A stretch of DNA of 24,414 nucleotides from Lachnoclostridium sp. UBA739 (GCA_002297865.1 DBKX01000379.1:1-24414); one strand, 5' to 3'; numbered from the stretch's first letter, positions 16,811 to 23,944 are shown. Made by a program: numbers and translations. The notes: a model not told the origin generated them from the letters alone.

Positions 16811-17230
16811 CTATCCTAAAATAGTAAAGGAAATAATTAATCCGTAAAGTGCAATAGACTCTGCTAAGGCAACGAAGATAAGTGCTTTACCCATGATACT
16901 GGAGTCTTCACTTAAGGCACCTAGAGCAGAACTTGCAGCAGATGCTACGGCAATACCAGCGCCGACGCAGGATAAACCAGTAGAAAGAGCAGCAGCAAGA
17001 TAACGCCAGCCTTCTGTATTATTTACGGCTGCTTTTGTAGCTTCCGCAGCCTGAATGTTACCACCAAACAACAAAATGTCACTAACAATTAATGTTCCAA
17101 AAAAGAATAATACATTAAAACCTAACGCAGCTTTAAAGTTTCCTGCTTTCTTTTCACTAAATAAGTAATAACCTCCTGGTACTAAGATACTTGCAACTAA
17201 AACGAAACATAATAAAATTTTTGTTAACAT
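16811..17230 (-). CDS. ntpK: V-type ATP synthase subunit K (proteolipid c ring)
   Basis: Membrane proteolipid of 139 residues with four hydrophobic helices, near 3-23, 33-56, 76-104 and 114-138, i.e. two hairpins. The second hairpin is the recognisable one: a Gly/Ala/Ser-rich helix (GLSCVGAGIAVASAAS) and an outer helix with the ion-binding Glu E124 in ALAESIALYG. The first hairpin is divergent; its only acidic residue in a helix is D51, near the end of helix 2. There is no Gln in helix 3 and no Thr-Gln pair in helix 2 of the kind that bind sodium in Enterococcus NtpK, so proton coupling is more likely, though not proven. AGGAGGATGA precedes ATG 17230. The protein is somewhat shorter than NtpK (about 156 residues). 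Confidence 0.9.
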   Translation of the reverse strand: MLTKILLCFVLVASILVPGGYYLFSEKKAGNFKAALGFNVLFFFGTLIVSDILLFGGNIQAAEATKAAVNNTEGWRYLAAALSTGLSCVGAGIAVASAASSALGALSEDSSIMGKALIFVALAESIALYGLIISFTILG

Positions 17231-17242
17231 AATTTCATCCTC

Positions 17243-19156
17243 CTAATTTGTCTCTTTTGATTTAAAAGGTTTAAATGCCTTGCCAGTTCCACGATAGAAT
17301 CGGCTAAACATTTCATAATATTCCAAACGAAGTACTTGGATACCAACTACCAGTCCCTCTAATACCATGACAACTAGGTTGCCAAGGATAATAACTAAGA
17401 TGTTAGGACTGCCACTTTCTACATGAGCAAGTGATAGAACAACCCCCATCATACCTGCATGACTTAGAGCAAATGCTCCAACACGGACGAAGGAGATGGT
17501 ATTGGTTGCATAACTTAATACAACATCAAATAGTTCTACTAGGTTTTCTACAAAAAACATGGCCTTGCTTCCTTCAGGGAAGATATCCTTTCTTTTTTCA
17601 ATCCAGTTGCTTAATGGCTCCTTTAAGAAAATGCAAAGCAGTGGTAAACCAACTAATATAGCTAATACAATAGTTCCCGGAACTGGATATCCAAAGAAAT
17701 AAAGTGCTACACACCCTACAACAGAACCATAACAGACAAAACCTGCAACACCACTGGCATCAAAAAATATCTTCTCAATATTCTTTGCACGAATTCCATT
17801 GATAATATTTAAAATCATAGCAACTAAGATTAAGAATATACCAAAGCAGATTGCCATAATTAAGGTGGTCATAATGTCATCCATAGGTCTTCGCCAGACC
17901 GCTTCTAGTACCTCTTCGAATCCAAAGATACTTCCATATAAAAAACCGAAAATCGTGGACCAAATACCTGCAACACTAATGATTGCTGCAAGATTCATTT
18001 TCTTAAACTTGTAGAGCAGGAATCCGCCTATCATAAGGAGTGCCCCCTGTCCTACATCACCAAACATAATTCCGAATATTAAAGTGTATGTAAGAGCAAC
18101 GAAAATAGTAGGGTCCATTTCGTTATATGCTGGTAAACCATACATTTGAATAAAGAGTTCAAATGGTTTAAAAATCTTTGGATTTTTAAGTTTTGTTGGA
18201 GGTTTGGAACATGCACTTTCATGTTCGTCCTCACAGATACAGTATACATTAGGATCTGCATCAATTTCTTTTAAGAATTTTTTGGCATCCTTTTTTGTCA
18301 TCCAGCCGCAAAGAATGTAAAACACGATTCCTTGGTTAGTTTCCTTAGTACAAGCAGCAAGTTTACGTATTTCAAAGTTATTGGAAAACTCCTTTAACTT
18401 CTGATGGGCAAGGGTAAGCTCAGGAGCAACTTCTAATAGTCTTGCTTGAATTGTCTCGGTTAATTTTCTACGAGCTACTCTTAACTCTTTTTGCTTTGTA
18501 AGAAGTGATTGATAGATTTCCTCTGGCGTTCCCTCATATTCTGCTGGCATGTAAATTCGGTCGAAATGAAGAGAAGTAAAGACAGCATCTACCTGAGCGG
18601 AAGAGGACGCTGGAACAAAGTAAACTCCCCATACATAATGTTCATCCCGATCACATTCAATAAATACAGTATTCAGTGTTTCGTATACATAGTTCGAAAA
18701 CTTTGTATAGTATTCATGCGAGATCTTACCAAAGCGAAACTTTAAAAATTTAAAATTTAGTATTTTTTTCAAATCATAATCTAACATGCGAAACGGTTCT
18801 ATAGTAGCCAATGCCTTTGAAAGAGCTTCTTTTTCATCGGTAAGTTTCTTCCTATCTGAAGATAAATCTTCTACTGCAAGGAATGCCTGTTCCACAACAG
18901 TCTGAGCTTCAGACATAGTCATATCGTGTGTAGCAATCCGTGAGCTATCTCCTAGTTTCTCAACGAGAGAATCTGCCTTAACGAGTACGTCTTTATACGG
19001 ATTGATTTCAACAAACGGTTTTAGATCGTGTACAGAAGACAGTTCAGATAAGGCATTTTCCAGGTGAATCTCATGTTTGGATAAGTAGAGTTCCATAACA
19101 CGGTCAATGTCATCCTTAGGTCCTGTAATGGTCAAAAACTGCATTTTTTCAATCAC
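17243..19156 (-). CDS. ntpI: V-type ATP synthase subunit I (a subunit)
   Basis: Membrane stator subunit, 637 residues, that forms the ion half-channels beside the K ring. The N-terminal half (to about residue 330) is cytosolic and rich in charged helices. The C-terminal half has seven or eight membrane segments. The conserved region VVGIQVLRLEYYEMFSRFY holds the Arg expected to face the ring Glu, and it is followed by KAFKPF, a family hallmark. The start is GTG at 19156, eight bases downstream of AGGAGG (plus 19165-19170); the in-frame ATG at 19144 is about 20 bases from it and less likely. The gene follows subunit C by 14 bases and precedes K by 12. Confidence 0.94.
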   Translation of the reverse strand: MIEKMQFLTITGPKDDIDRVMELYLSKHEIHLENALSELSSVHDLKPFVEINPYKDVLVKADSLVEKLGDSSRIATHDMTMSEAQTVVEQAFLAVEDLSSDRKKLTDEKEALSKALATIEPFRMLDYDLKKILNFKFLKFRFGKISHEYYTKFSNYVYETLNTVFIECDRDEHYVWGVYFVPASSSAQVDAVFTSLHFDRIYMPAEYEGTPEEIYQSLLTKQKELRVARRKLTETIQARLLEVAPELTLAHQKLKEFSNNFEIRKLAACTKETNQGIVFYILCGWMTKKDAKKFLKEIDADPNVYCICEDEHESACSKPPTKLKNPKIFKPFELFIQMYGLPAYNEMDPTIFVALTYTLIFGIMFGDVGQGALLMIGGFLLYKFKKMNLAAIISVAGIWSTIFGFLYGSIFGFEEVLEAVWRRPMDDIMTTLIMAICFGIFLILVAMILNIINGIRAKNIEKIFFDASGVAGFVCYGSVVGCVALYFFGYPVPGTIVLAILVGLPLLCIFLKEPLSNWIEKRKDIFPEGSKAMFFVENLVELFDVVLSYATNTISFVRVGAFALSHAGMMGVVLSLAHVESGSPNILVIILGNLVVMVLEGLVVGIQVLRLEYYEMFSRFYRGTGKAFKPFKSKETN

Positions 19157-19170
19157 TACACATACCTCCT

Positions 19171-20211
19171 TTATGTACTATAAATATATTTTAGTATCTC
19201 ATTAGGTTCCAGATGATACCTAATACACTCCAATGCTGTGGTTACACAGTCCAATTCTTCTTCCTTCAAAAACAGGTAATATAAAATGTGAAGCATAGAG
19301 TGCGCAGACTCACTGGCAAGTCTTTTGTATAATTTATTCATAGTGTTAAAACATTCGTGTTCCATTGGCAAATTACTGCCTGTATTCATAAAAGCATGAT
19401 AGTGGGTTTCACCTAGGACTTGGAGAAATTCTGTAATTCCCGGAGATTCTACTAGTTTCATAAGCTGTTCTTTTTTTAGATGGTAATGGATAGGAATGAT
19501 GGTGAGATATATTTCCTTAGCATCCACGTTGTAAAACTTTTTCGAGCGGTAAACCCACATTATATTTAACATGTCAATTTGCGTTCCAAAGAGTGCTTGC
19601 ATACGCTTTTTTTCTTTTCCCTTAAACCCTTTGTTAATAGTCTTCCATATTTTCTTGAAAAAGAATACATCCAACTGGGCTTCGTAATCACTAAGAGAAA
19701 TATCCTCCGCAGAGTTATGTAAATTAGATAGCAGGTTGTGATATTTTGTACCTTCTAATGCCATAATAAATTCGTCTAGGCTGGTACAGCCTGCTAGTGT
19801 ATCAATGTTTAAATCGGAGTGCTTATCAAAGAATGGTTTAAAATCCGCCAAATGTAAAGCATTTTTCTGGTTGTAAATCAATTCTAAGCAATCTTTTAAA
19901 ATGTTCACTTCATATCGAAAGAAGAAAATGTCTAGAAATTTCCGCTGTTCTCTCGTAGCAAACGTATATATTTTGCCAAAGTCCATAAGAAGTGATGTTT
20001 TAATAAGTTCTTCGATTTGACCACGGTGAATGGTTGTTTCATTCACATCTCTAAATATAGAATGATATGATGGCTTTATTCGTAGATAATTAATAAAGTC
20101 TGCCGTTGTCTCAAGCTGGGCAATGTGCTCGTATTCTTTCTGACTTACCAGGTAACTGGACATTGCCTTCACTTTCGTAATAATGCCACCATAGGTAAGA
20201 GCATTTCCCAT
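19171..20211 (-). CDS. ntpC: V-type ATP synthase subunit C (central-stalk d-type)
   Basis: Subunit C (the d homologue) links the central stalk to the membrane ring. It is 346 residues long and nearly all helical, as expected for its three-lobed fold; YGGIITKVKAMSSYLVS near the start is recognisable. Start choice: the frame is open to 20295, but that would overlap the preceding gene by about 70 bases. The internal ATG at 20211 has a perfect AGGAGGTG just upstream and gives the usual MGNALTYGG N-terminus. It lies 13 bases after the peripheral-stalk gene and 14 bases before subunit I. Confidence 0.9.
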   Translation of the reverse strand: MGNALTYGGIITKVKAMSSYLVSQKEYEHIAQLETTADFINYLRIKPSYHSIFRDVNETTIHRGQIEELIKTSLLMDFGKIYTFATREQRKFLDIFFFRYEVNILKDCLELIYNQKNALHLADFKPFFDKHSDLNIDTLAGCTSLDEFIMALEGTKYHNLLSNLHNSAEDISLSDYEAQLDVFFFKKIWKTINKGFKGKEKKRMQALFGTQIDMLNIMWVYRSKKFYNVDAKEIYLTIIPIHYHLKKEQLMKLVESPGITEFLQVLGETHYHAFMNTGSNLPMEHECFNTMNKLYKRLASESAHSMLHILYYLFLKEEELDCVTTALECIRYHLEPNEILKYIYST

Positions 20212-20224
20212 GTGCACCTCCTTG

Positions 20225-20539
20225 TTATGTAAGAGAGAGAATACGATTGAAAATCTGATCTGCATACTTTTCACAATCAGTTTCAAAATTAGCATCTAAC
20301 TGTCTTAGGTAGTCTTCCTGTTCTTTCTTAATCTTAGAAAGTTCCAGTTCCACTTCCTGATTGGCTTTCGCTCTAAGGGCAGTTAACTTTTCATTGGTCT
20401 CTATCTGGACTTTTGAATCAAAAGATTTCATCTTCTGGTTAGCCTCTTCTGTTAATCGTGCCTTATCGTCAGAAACCCGACTTAAGATTTTATCTGCTTT
20501 CGTTTCAATGTCATTTAAAAGGTTAATGACCTTCTCCAT
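20225..20539 (-). CDS. ntpF: V-type ATP synthase peripheral-stalk subunit (G/H type)
   Basis: A 104-residue, almost entirely charged helical protein (for example KADKILSRVSDDKARLTEEA and LELSKIKKEQEDYLRQLD), predicted to form a long coiled coil with subunit E in the outer stalk. The family is poorly conserved, so the call rests on length, coiled-coil character and its place as first gene of the ATPase operon, as with NtpF/AhaH genes. GGAGGCG precedes ATG 20539. The 3' end is 13 bases from the start of subunit C. Confidence 0.82.
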   Translation of the reverse strand: MEKVINLLNDIETKADKILSRVSDDKARLTEEANQKMKSFDSKVQIETNEKLTALRAKANQEVELELSKIKKEQEDYLRQLDANFETDCEKYADQIFNRILSLT

Positions 20540-20582
20540 ACAACGCCTCCTAACAAATAAAATGAAAACTTAGTTCAAGGTA

Positions 20583-20588
20583 ATTATA
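20583..20588 (-). promoter_or_regulatory. Candidate -10 element of the V-ATPase operon
   Basis: An exact TATAAT on the minus strand, about 45 bases upstream of the first ATG. I cannot point to a good -35 at 16-18 bases, so this may be a weak or activated promoter. No other strong candidate is visible before the divergent terminator. Confidence 0.4.
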
Positions 20589-20646
20589 ATACTTTAGGTG
20601 CGAAAATGATACTAAACTTTGTATTTATTTTTTTCACTAGATAATA

Positions 20647-20691
20647 AAAGCCTTAATTAAAAAAATATTTCTGTCATTTAAATAAGGCTTT
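20647..20691 (-). terminator. Terminator of the methyltransferase gene
   Basis: AAAGCCTTAATTAAA (20647-20661) and TTTAAATAAGGCTTT (20677-20691) pair with a single mismatch around a 15-base loop. Read on the minus strand the stem ends in a short T-run (GGCTTTTATT), as expected downstream of the gene ending at 20706. Confidence 0.75.
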
Positions 20692-20705
20692 CATTATTCA
20701 TATTA

Positions 20706-21647
20706 TTATGGAAGTATTTTATCTAATTCTTCTTTTCGTACATAAATGTGATTTTCACGAGTAGTGAAGTAGTGCATAAAACCTTTCTTTTCAAGGCAGT
20801 CTTTTATTAGTGAAGAATAATATTCAACACAAATAATTTTGATATTAAGGCCTTTTGTATCGAGTGCTTCTAGAAGTTCATAATCCATTCCCTCTGTGTC
20901 AATATCAAGGATGTCTAAACCTGATTTGAAGTGAGCTTTAAGAATTGTATTAATATTGCGAACTGGAATAGAAAGTTTATTATCAAGTAATCCGCGGTTG
21001 CGGGCAACATCTTCAAGAAATGTATTGTGTCCTGGCAGGTGGCTATAGTAGTAAGTGAGAGTACAATCTTCACCTGCAGTTGCACCACATGTTAAAACAG
21101 TGTTGTTTGGACGATATTCTTTAATAAGTTCAACCATTTCTGGGTTTGGTTCAACAAGCAAACCATTATAGTTACCATTTTCATAAAATAGATAAGTATT
21201 ATTACGAACAACAGGATGACATACTCCAATGTCTGAATAAGACGGATTTTCTAATTTAAGTTTGTGAATTAAATCTAACATAATCTGGTCTTCTTGACTT
21301 CTGGAATAATAATTATCTATGTTTGGAACTTCAACGAGACGTGAGACGATGGTATCGGCACTTGGCAAAACACTTTGGATTTGTTTTTGGATTTCAGGTT
21401 CTTTGTTTTGATAAATGATAATACAGACTTTCTTATCTTGGAATTGCTCTAGAATTGACATATGAGATACTTGATTTCCACAGAAGAATTCACCAACATT
21501 TTGCCCTTTCCCATTAATTAAGTAATCTAACTTATAATGTGTTGGGTTATAACGGTTTTGATATTCTAAAACGGGTGTTCCCCAGCCAACAATTAGATCA
21601 TAATTTGCCTGTAAATCTTCAATTTTAGTCTTTTTTATAAGTTTCAT
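20706..21647 (-). CDS. FkbM-family methyltransferase with an extra N-terminal domain
   Basis: A 313-residue protein. The C-terminal part (about 135-313) matches the FkbM/Methyltransf_21 pattern of SAM-dependent O-methyltransferases: DIG at 139-141 opens the SAM motif, VEPNP is at 165-169, and LDIDTEGMDYELL at 247-259 is the characteristic acidic motif. HPVVRNNTYLFYENG after DIG is seen in FkbM proteins linked to glycan modification. The first ~110 residues form another alpha/beta region with GWGT at 21-24 and a YKLDYLINGKGQNVGEFF segment that I cannot assign. The substrate is unknown, possibly a sugar or surface polymer. GGAGGA precedes ATG 21647. The gene is a single-gene unit with its own promoter, inverted repeat and terminator. 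Confidence 0.72.
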   Translation of the reverse strand: MKLIKKTKIEDLQANYDLIVGWGTPVLEYQNRYNPTHYKLDYLINGKGQNVGEFFCGNQVSHMSILEQFQDKKVCIIIYQNKEPEIQKQIQSVLPSADTIVSRLVEVPNIDNYYSRSQEDQIMLDLIHKLKLENPSYSDIGVCHPVVRNNTYLFYENGNYNGLLVEPNPEMVELIKEYRPNNTVLTCGATAGEDCTLTYYYSHLPGHNTFLEDVARNRGLLDNKLSIPVRNINTILKAHFKSGLDILDIDTEGMDYELLEALDTKGLNIKIICVEYYSSLIKDCLEKKGFMHYFTTRENHIYVRKEELDKILP

Positions 21648-21657
21648 ATTTCCTCCA

Positions 21658-21680
21658 TATATTGTAGGTTATACAATATA
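21658..21680. promoter_or_regulatory. Inverted repeat (candidate operator) before the methyltransferase
   Basis: TATATTGTA (21658-21666), GGTTA, TACAATATA (21672-21680): perfect 9-bp arms around a 5-base centre. It touches the predicted -10 (21681-21686), covers the predicted start of transcription near 21674, and ends one base before the ribosome binding site. That position suits a repressor. The regulator is unknown. Confidence 0.55.
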
Positions 21681-21709
21681 ATTAAACCCTATTTTGCAGA
21701 GAAAAACAA
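21681..21709 (-). promoter_or_regulatory. Predicted promoter of the methyltransferase gene
   Basis: Minus strand: TTGTTT (plus 21704-21709), 17-base spacer, TTTAAT (plus 21681-21686). The -35 is weak and the -10 has one mismatch. Transcription would start near 21674, inside the inverted repeat. Confidence 0.45.
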
Positions 21710-21734
21710 CTGGAAGGCTATGGTATTAAAACAT

Positions 21735-21763
21735 TTGACACAATCTTGCATAACTCTTATAAT
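21735..21763 (+). promoter_or_regulatory. Exact consensus sigma-A promoter of trmB
   Basis: TTGACA (21735-21740), exactly 17 bases, TATAAT (21758-21763). Both hexamers match consensus at every position. Transcription should begin near 21770, leaving a leader of about 33 bases. Confidence 0.88.
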
Positions 21764-21802
21764 ATTACCGAAACTGATTAGTAAGTAAGTGAGGGCATTG
21801 CA

Positions 21803-22438
21803 ATGAGATTAAGAAATGTAACGGGTTCAAGGGAAATGATTGCGGCAAATGAGTTCGTTATTCATAACCCGGAGGAAAAGAAGGGCTCTTGGAGAGAAGT
21901 ATTCGGAAATGATAATCCAATTCATATAGAAGTAGGAATGGGAAAAGGAAGATTCTTAACAGAATTAGCACAACTAAATCCTAATATTAATTACATTGGG
22001 ATTGAGAAATATTCTAGTGTATTAATTCGTGCAGTTGAAAAGAGAGAACAAATTGAACTTTCCAATTTATTTTTCATTCGTATGGATGCAGAAGATATTA
22101 ATGATGTATTTGCAGAAGGTGAGATTGACCGAATCTATCTAAACTTCTCAGATCCTTGGCCAAAAGATAGACACGCGAAACGTCGTTTGACATCGCATCA
22201 GTTCCTTAACAGATATGACCAGTTTTTGAAGAAGGATGGCGTAATTATTTTTAAGACGGACAATAAGGCATTATTTGATTTCTCATTAGAGGAAGTTCCA
22301 GTCGCTGGATGGAAACTTGAAAATTACACTTATGATCTTCATCATAGTGAATATAATGAAGGAAACGTTATGACAGAATATGAAGAGAAGTTCTCTAGTA
22401 TGGGCAATCCAATCTGTCGTCTGGTAATTTCAAGGTAG
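21803..22438 (+). CDS. trmB: tRNA (guanine-N7-)-methyltransferase
   Basis: TrmB methylates G46 in the variable loop of tRNAs using SAM. It has 211 residues. The SAM-binding motif EVGMGKGRF is at 43-51, followed by YIGIEKY. The substrate-binding/catalytic signature NFSDPWPKDRHAKRRLT lies around 114-130, and the C-terminal TEYEEKFSSMGNPI is also typical of the family. It starts at ATG 21803 with GAGGG upstream, behind an exact consensus promoter. A small basic ORF and trxA follow on the same strand. Confidence 0.96.
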   Translation: MRLRNVTGSREMIAANEFVIHNPEEKKGSWREVFGNDNPIHIEVGMGKGRFLTELAQLNPNINYIGIEKYSSVLIRAVEKREQIELSNLFFIRMDAEDINDVFAEGEIDRIYLNFSDPWPKDRHAKRRLTSHQFLNRYDQFLKKDGVIIFKTDNKALFDFSLEEVPVAGWKLENYTYDLHHSEYNEGNVMTEYEEKFSSMGNPICRLVISR

Positions 22439-22489
22439 AATTTTTATTATTTTGCATATGATAATAGTAAAATAAATTCAGGTGATAAT

Positions 22490-22648
22490 ATGGATTATAA
22501 AGGTTCTTTAGCACGATTCACTGGAAATTATAGAGCACTTGATAAGAAGGTTCTAGCTATGAAAAAATCATGGGATGATGTTGAAAAGTTACTGAGTAAA
22601 ACAGGTCCACGTAAGAAAAAATCAGAAGATAGTAAGGATAAAAAATAA
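22490..22648 (+). CDS. Small basic hypothetical protein (52 aa)
   Basis: A short open frame between trmB and trxA. The deduced protein of 52 residues starts MDYKGSLARFTGNYRALDKK and ends in a Lys/Ser/Asp-rich tail (PRKKKSEDSKDKK), with one Trp at 28 and no membrane helix or signal peptide. Evidence that it is real: an ATG with AGGTGAT four bases upstream, a position filling the 270-base gap between two co-directional genes, and a non-repetitive amphipathic middle. The basic tail suggests nucleic-acid or ribosome contact, but that is only inference. No family is recognised. Confidence 0.6.
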   Translation: MDYKGSLARFTGNYRALDKKVLAMKKSWDDVEKLLSKTGPRKKKSEDSKDKK

Positions 22649-22707
22649 TGTAACGTGGGATAGTATAAGATAAGGGTTATTCGAAAAGAACTTTAGGAGG
22701 AATTACT

Positions 22708-23025
22708 ATGGCAATGAAATTTACAGATGGAAACTTTGAGCAGGAAGTGTTAAAGGCAGATCAGTTAGCAATTGTAGACTTTTATGCAGACTGGTGCGGA
22801 CCTTGTAAAATGTTAGGACCAGTCATTGAACAGCTTGCAGATGAATACGAAGGCAAGGTTAAAATAGGAAAGTTAAATGTGGATGAGTCACCAGCCATTG
22901 CGCAGAAATACGGTGTTATGACTATTCCAACAGTATTATTCTTTAAGAGTGGTGAAGTAGCTCATAAGCATATTGGACTTGAGAAAAAAGAAGTGTTTGA
23001 AGAGAAAATTAAAGAGCTTATGTAA
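22708..23025 (+). CDS. trxA: Thioredoxin
   Basis: A 105-residue cytosolic thioredoxin that reduces protein disulfides. The redox motif W29-C-G-P-C33 lies in the usual FYADWCGPCK context, cis-Pro is P74 in MTIPT, and the fold elements (VDFYADW, KLNVDES, VLFFKSGE) are all present with standard length. A perfect AGGAGG (22695-22700) lies 7 bases before ATG 22708. No strong promoter is visible in the 60 bases before it, so it may be transcribed from the trmB promoter. A terminator follows directly. No thioredoxin reductase gene is adjacent. Confidence 0.97.
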   Translation: MAMKFTDGNFEQEVLKADQLAIVDFYADWCGPCKMLGPVIEQLADEYEGKVKIGKLNVDESPAIAQKYGVMTIPTVLFFKSGEVAHKHIGLEKKEVFEEKIKELM

Positions 23026-23029
23026 TAGG

Positions 23030-23060
23030 AAAAAAAGGTCTCAATTTGGGATCTTTTTTT
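23030..23060 (+). terminator. Intrinsic terminator after trxA
   Basis: A7-GGTCTC (23030-23042) pairs with GGGATC-T7 (23048-23060), with two G-U pairs, around a 5-base loop, then further T. The A-tract before the stem means it could also work on the minus strand for the converging SatD gene. Confidence 0.85.
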
Positions 23061-23079
23061 TAGTATTAAATTTCTTTTT

Positions 23080-23096
23080 CTGACTCATAGAGTCAG
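23080..23096. repeat. Perfect 17-bp palindrome between convergent genes
   Basis: CTGACTC-ATA-GAGTCAG, 7-bp perfect arms with a 3-base centre. It lacks a T-run on either side, so it does not look like a terminator, and it is far from any visible promoter. It may be a mRNA 3'-end structure of the SatD transcript or a protein-binding site. Confidence 0.5.
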
Positions 23097-23153
23097 TCTG
23101 TAAATAATAGTCCCCTATAATGTGGGCTAGAAGAAATACTAAAATAGATTTTG

Positions 23154-23810
23154 TCATGTATGTTCGCTCCATTTGTTATCCAATACAGTTATAATTGAGT
23201 TTCGTATATTTACATAATCATAATATCCAGAACGATTTAATCTTCTATAAATACTAGAGGGAGCAAGATTTGCTTCGGTTGCAATATATTGAATGTTTTT
23301 GCCCATAAGAATTTTATAGATTACTTCGCGTTGTTTTACCGTCCATTGCTGTTCTATAAATGAGCAAGCATTAAATGAACTATTAATTAAACGTTCCATG
23401 TCTTCATCAACTCCCCAAGAGAGTTTTATAAATACATTTTGCTTTTTGAAAGAGTCTTCCGAAATTTTTAGGTCTTCCACCATCTTACGTGCCTTGTGGT
23501 AAACAGGGGCATCTGCACCTAGGGCTTCGGAACGGATGAAATCAGTATCTATTGTTCCTATGCCGATACCAAATCTAATTCTATTGGGATAAAAGTTAAG
23601 CTGAATAAACTCAATAATCTTTACAACATTGTGAGGACTGTAAAGTAAGCCTTGGAATTCATCGCCAAGTGTGATGAGAAAATTAGAATGAATATCATCG
23701 CTAAATTTCCTATTTACTTGTGCTAGTATTTGGTTTAATTGTATTTGAATCTCCTTTCTGTGCATTAAGGATTTAGAGCCAATAATATCACCTATAATTG
23801 CTACATACAT
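23154..23810 (-). CDS. SatD family protein
   Basis: A 218-residue protein matching the SatD family, named after the satD gene of Streptococcus mutans; the biochemical role is not established. The N-terminal two thirds has a nucleotide-cyclase-like pattern: GDIIGSK at 7-13 with D8, GDEFQG at 49-54 reminiscent of GGDEF domains, and FGIGIGTI at 80-87. The C-terminal part carries a helix-turn-helix near 172-194 (IQYIATEANLAPSSIYRRLN). The start ATG 23810 has GAGGTGAG upstream. In many genomes satD is paired with satE (DUF3307); no satE is seen, as the next gene downstream is the convergent trxA. Two palindromic sites lie in its promoter. Confidence 0.78.
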   Translation of the reverse strand: MYVAIIGDIIGSKSLMHRKEIQIQLNQILAQVNRKFSDDIHSNFLITLGDEFQGLLYSPHNVVKIIEFIQLNFYPNRIRFGIGIGTIDTDFIRSEALGADAPVYHKARKMVEDLKISEDSFKKQNVFIKLSWGVDEDMERLINSSFNACSFIEQQWTVKQREVIYKILMGKNIQYIATEANLAPSSIYRRLNRSGYYDYVNIRNSIITVLDNKWSEHT

Positions 23811-23844
23811 GATCTCACCTCACTATATTTGTATATACTGTTAT

Positions 23845-23873
23845 ATTATACTATACTTAATTTTTGTGGTCTA
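23845..23873 (-). promoter_or_regulatory. Predicted promoter of the SatD gene
   Basis: Minus strand: TAGACC (plus 23868-23873), 17-base spacer, exact TATAAT (plus 23845-23850); transcription near 23838. The -35 is weak (four of six) and is embedded in the first of two palindromes. Confidence 0.6.
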
Positions 23874-23881
23874 GACAGTAA
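23864..23881. promoter_or_regulatory. Operator-like site 1 upstream of SatD
   Basis: TTGTGGTCTAGACAGTAA agrees at 15 of 18 positions with the perfect palindrome 28 bases away and shares its GTCTAGACAG core. It covers the -35 of the SatD promoter. Confidence 0.65.
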
Positions 23882-23891
23882 ATATTGTTTT

Positions 23892-23909
23892 TTGCTGTCT
23901 AGACAGCAA
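23892..23909. promoter_or_regulatory. Operator-like site 2 upstream of SatD
   Basis: TTGCTGTCTAGACAGCAA is an 18-bp perfect palindrome. Its centre is near -62 of the predicted SatD transcript and 28 bp from the centre of site 1. The protein that binds is unknown. Confidence 0.7.
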
Positions 23910-23910
23910 C

Positions 23911-23944
23911 GTATTAGGGTATATATTTGTTATTGCCCTAATAC
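23911..23944. repeat. 9-bp inverted repeat at the end of the AraC-type gene
   Basis: GTATTAGGG (23911-23919) and CCCTAATAC (23936-23944) pair perfectly around a 16-base loop, directly after the AraC-family stop codon. There is no T-run, so it is either a Rho-type or processing structure or part of the SatD control region. Confidence 0.5.
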
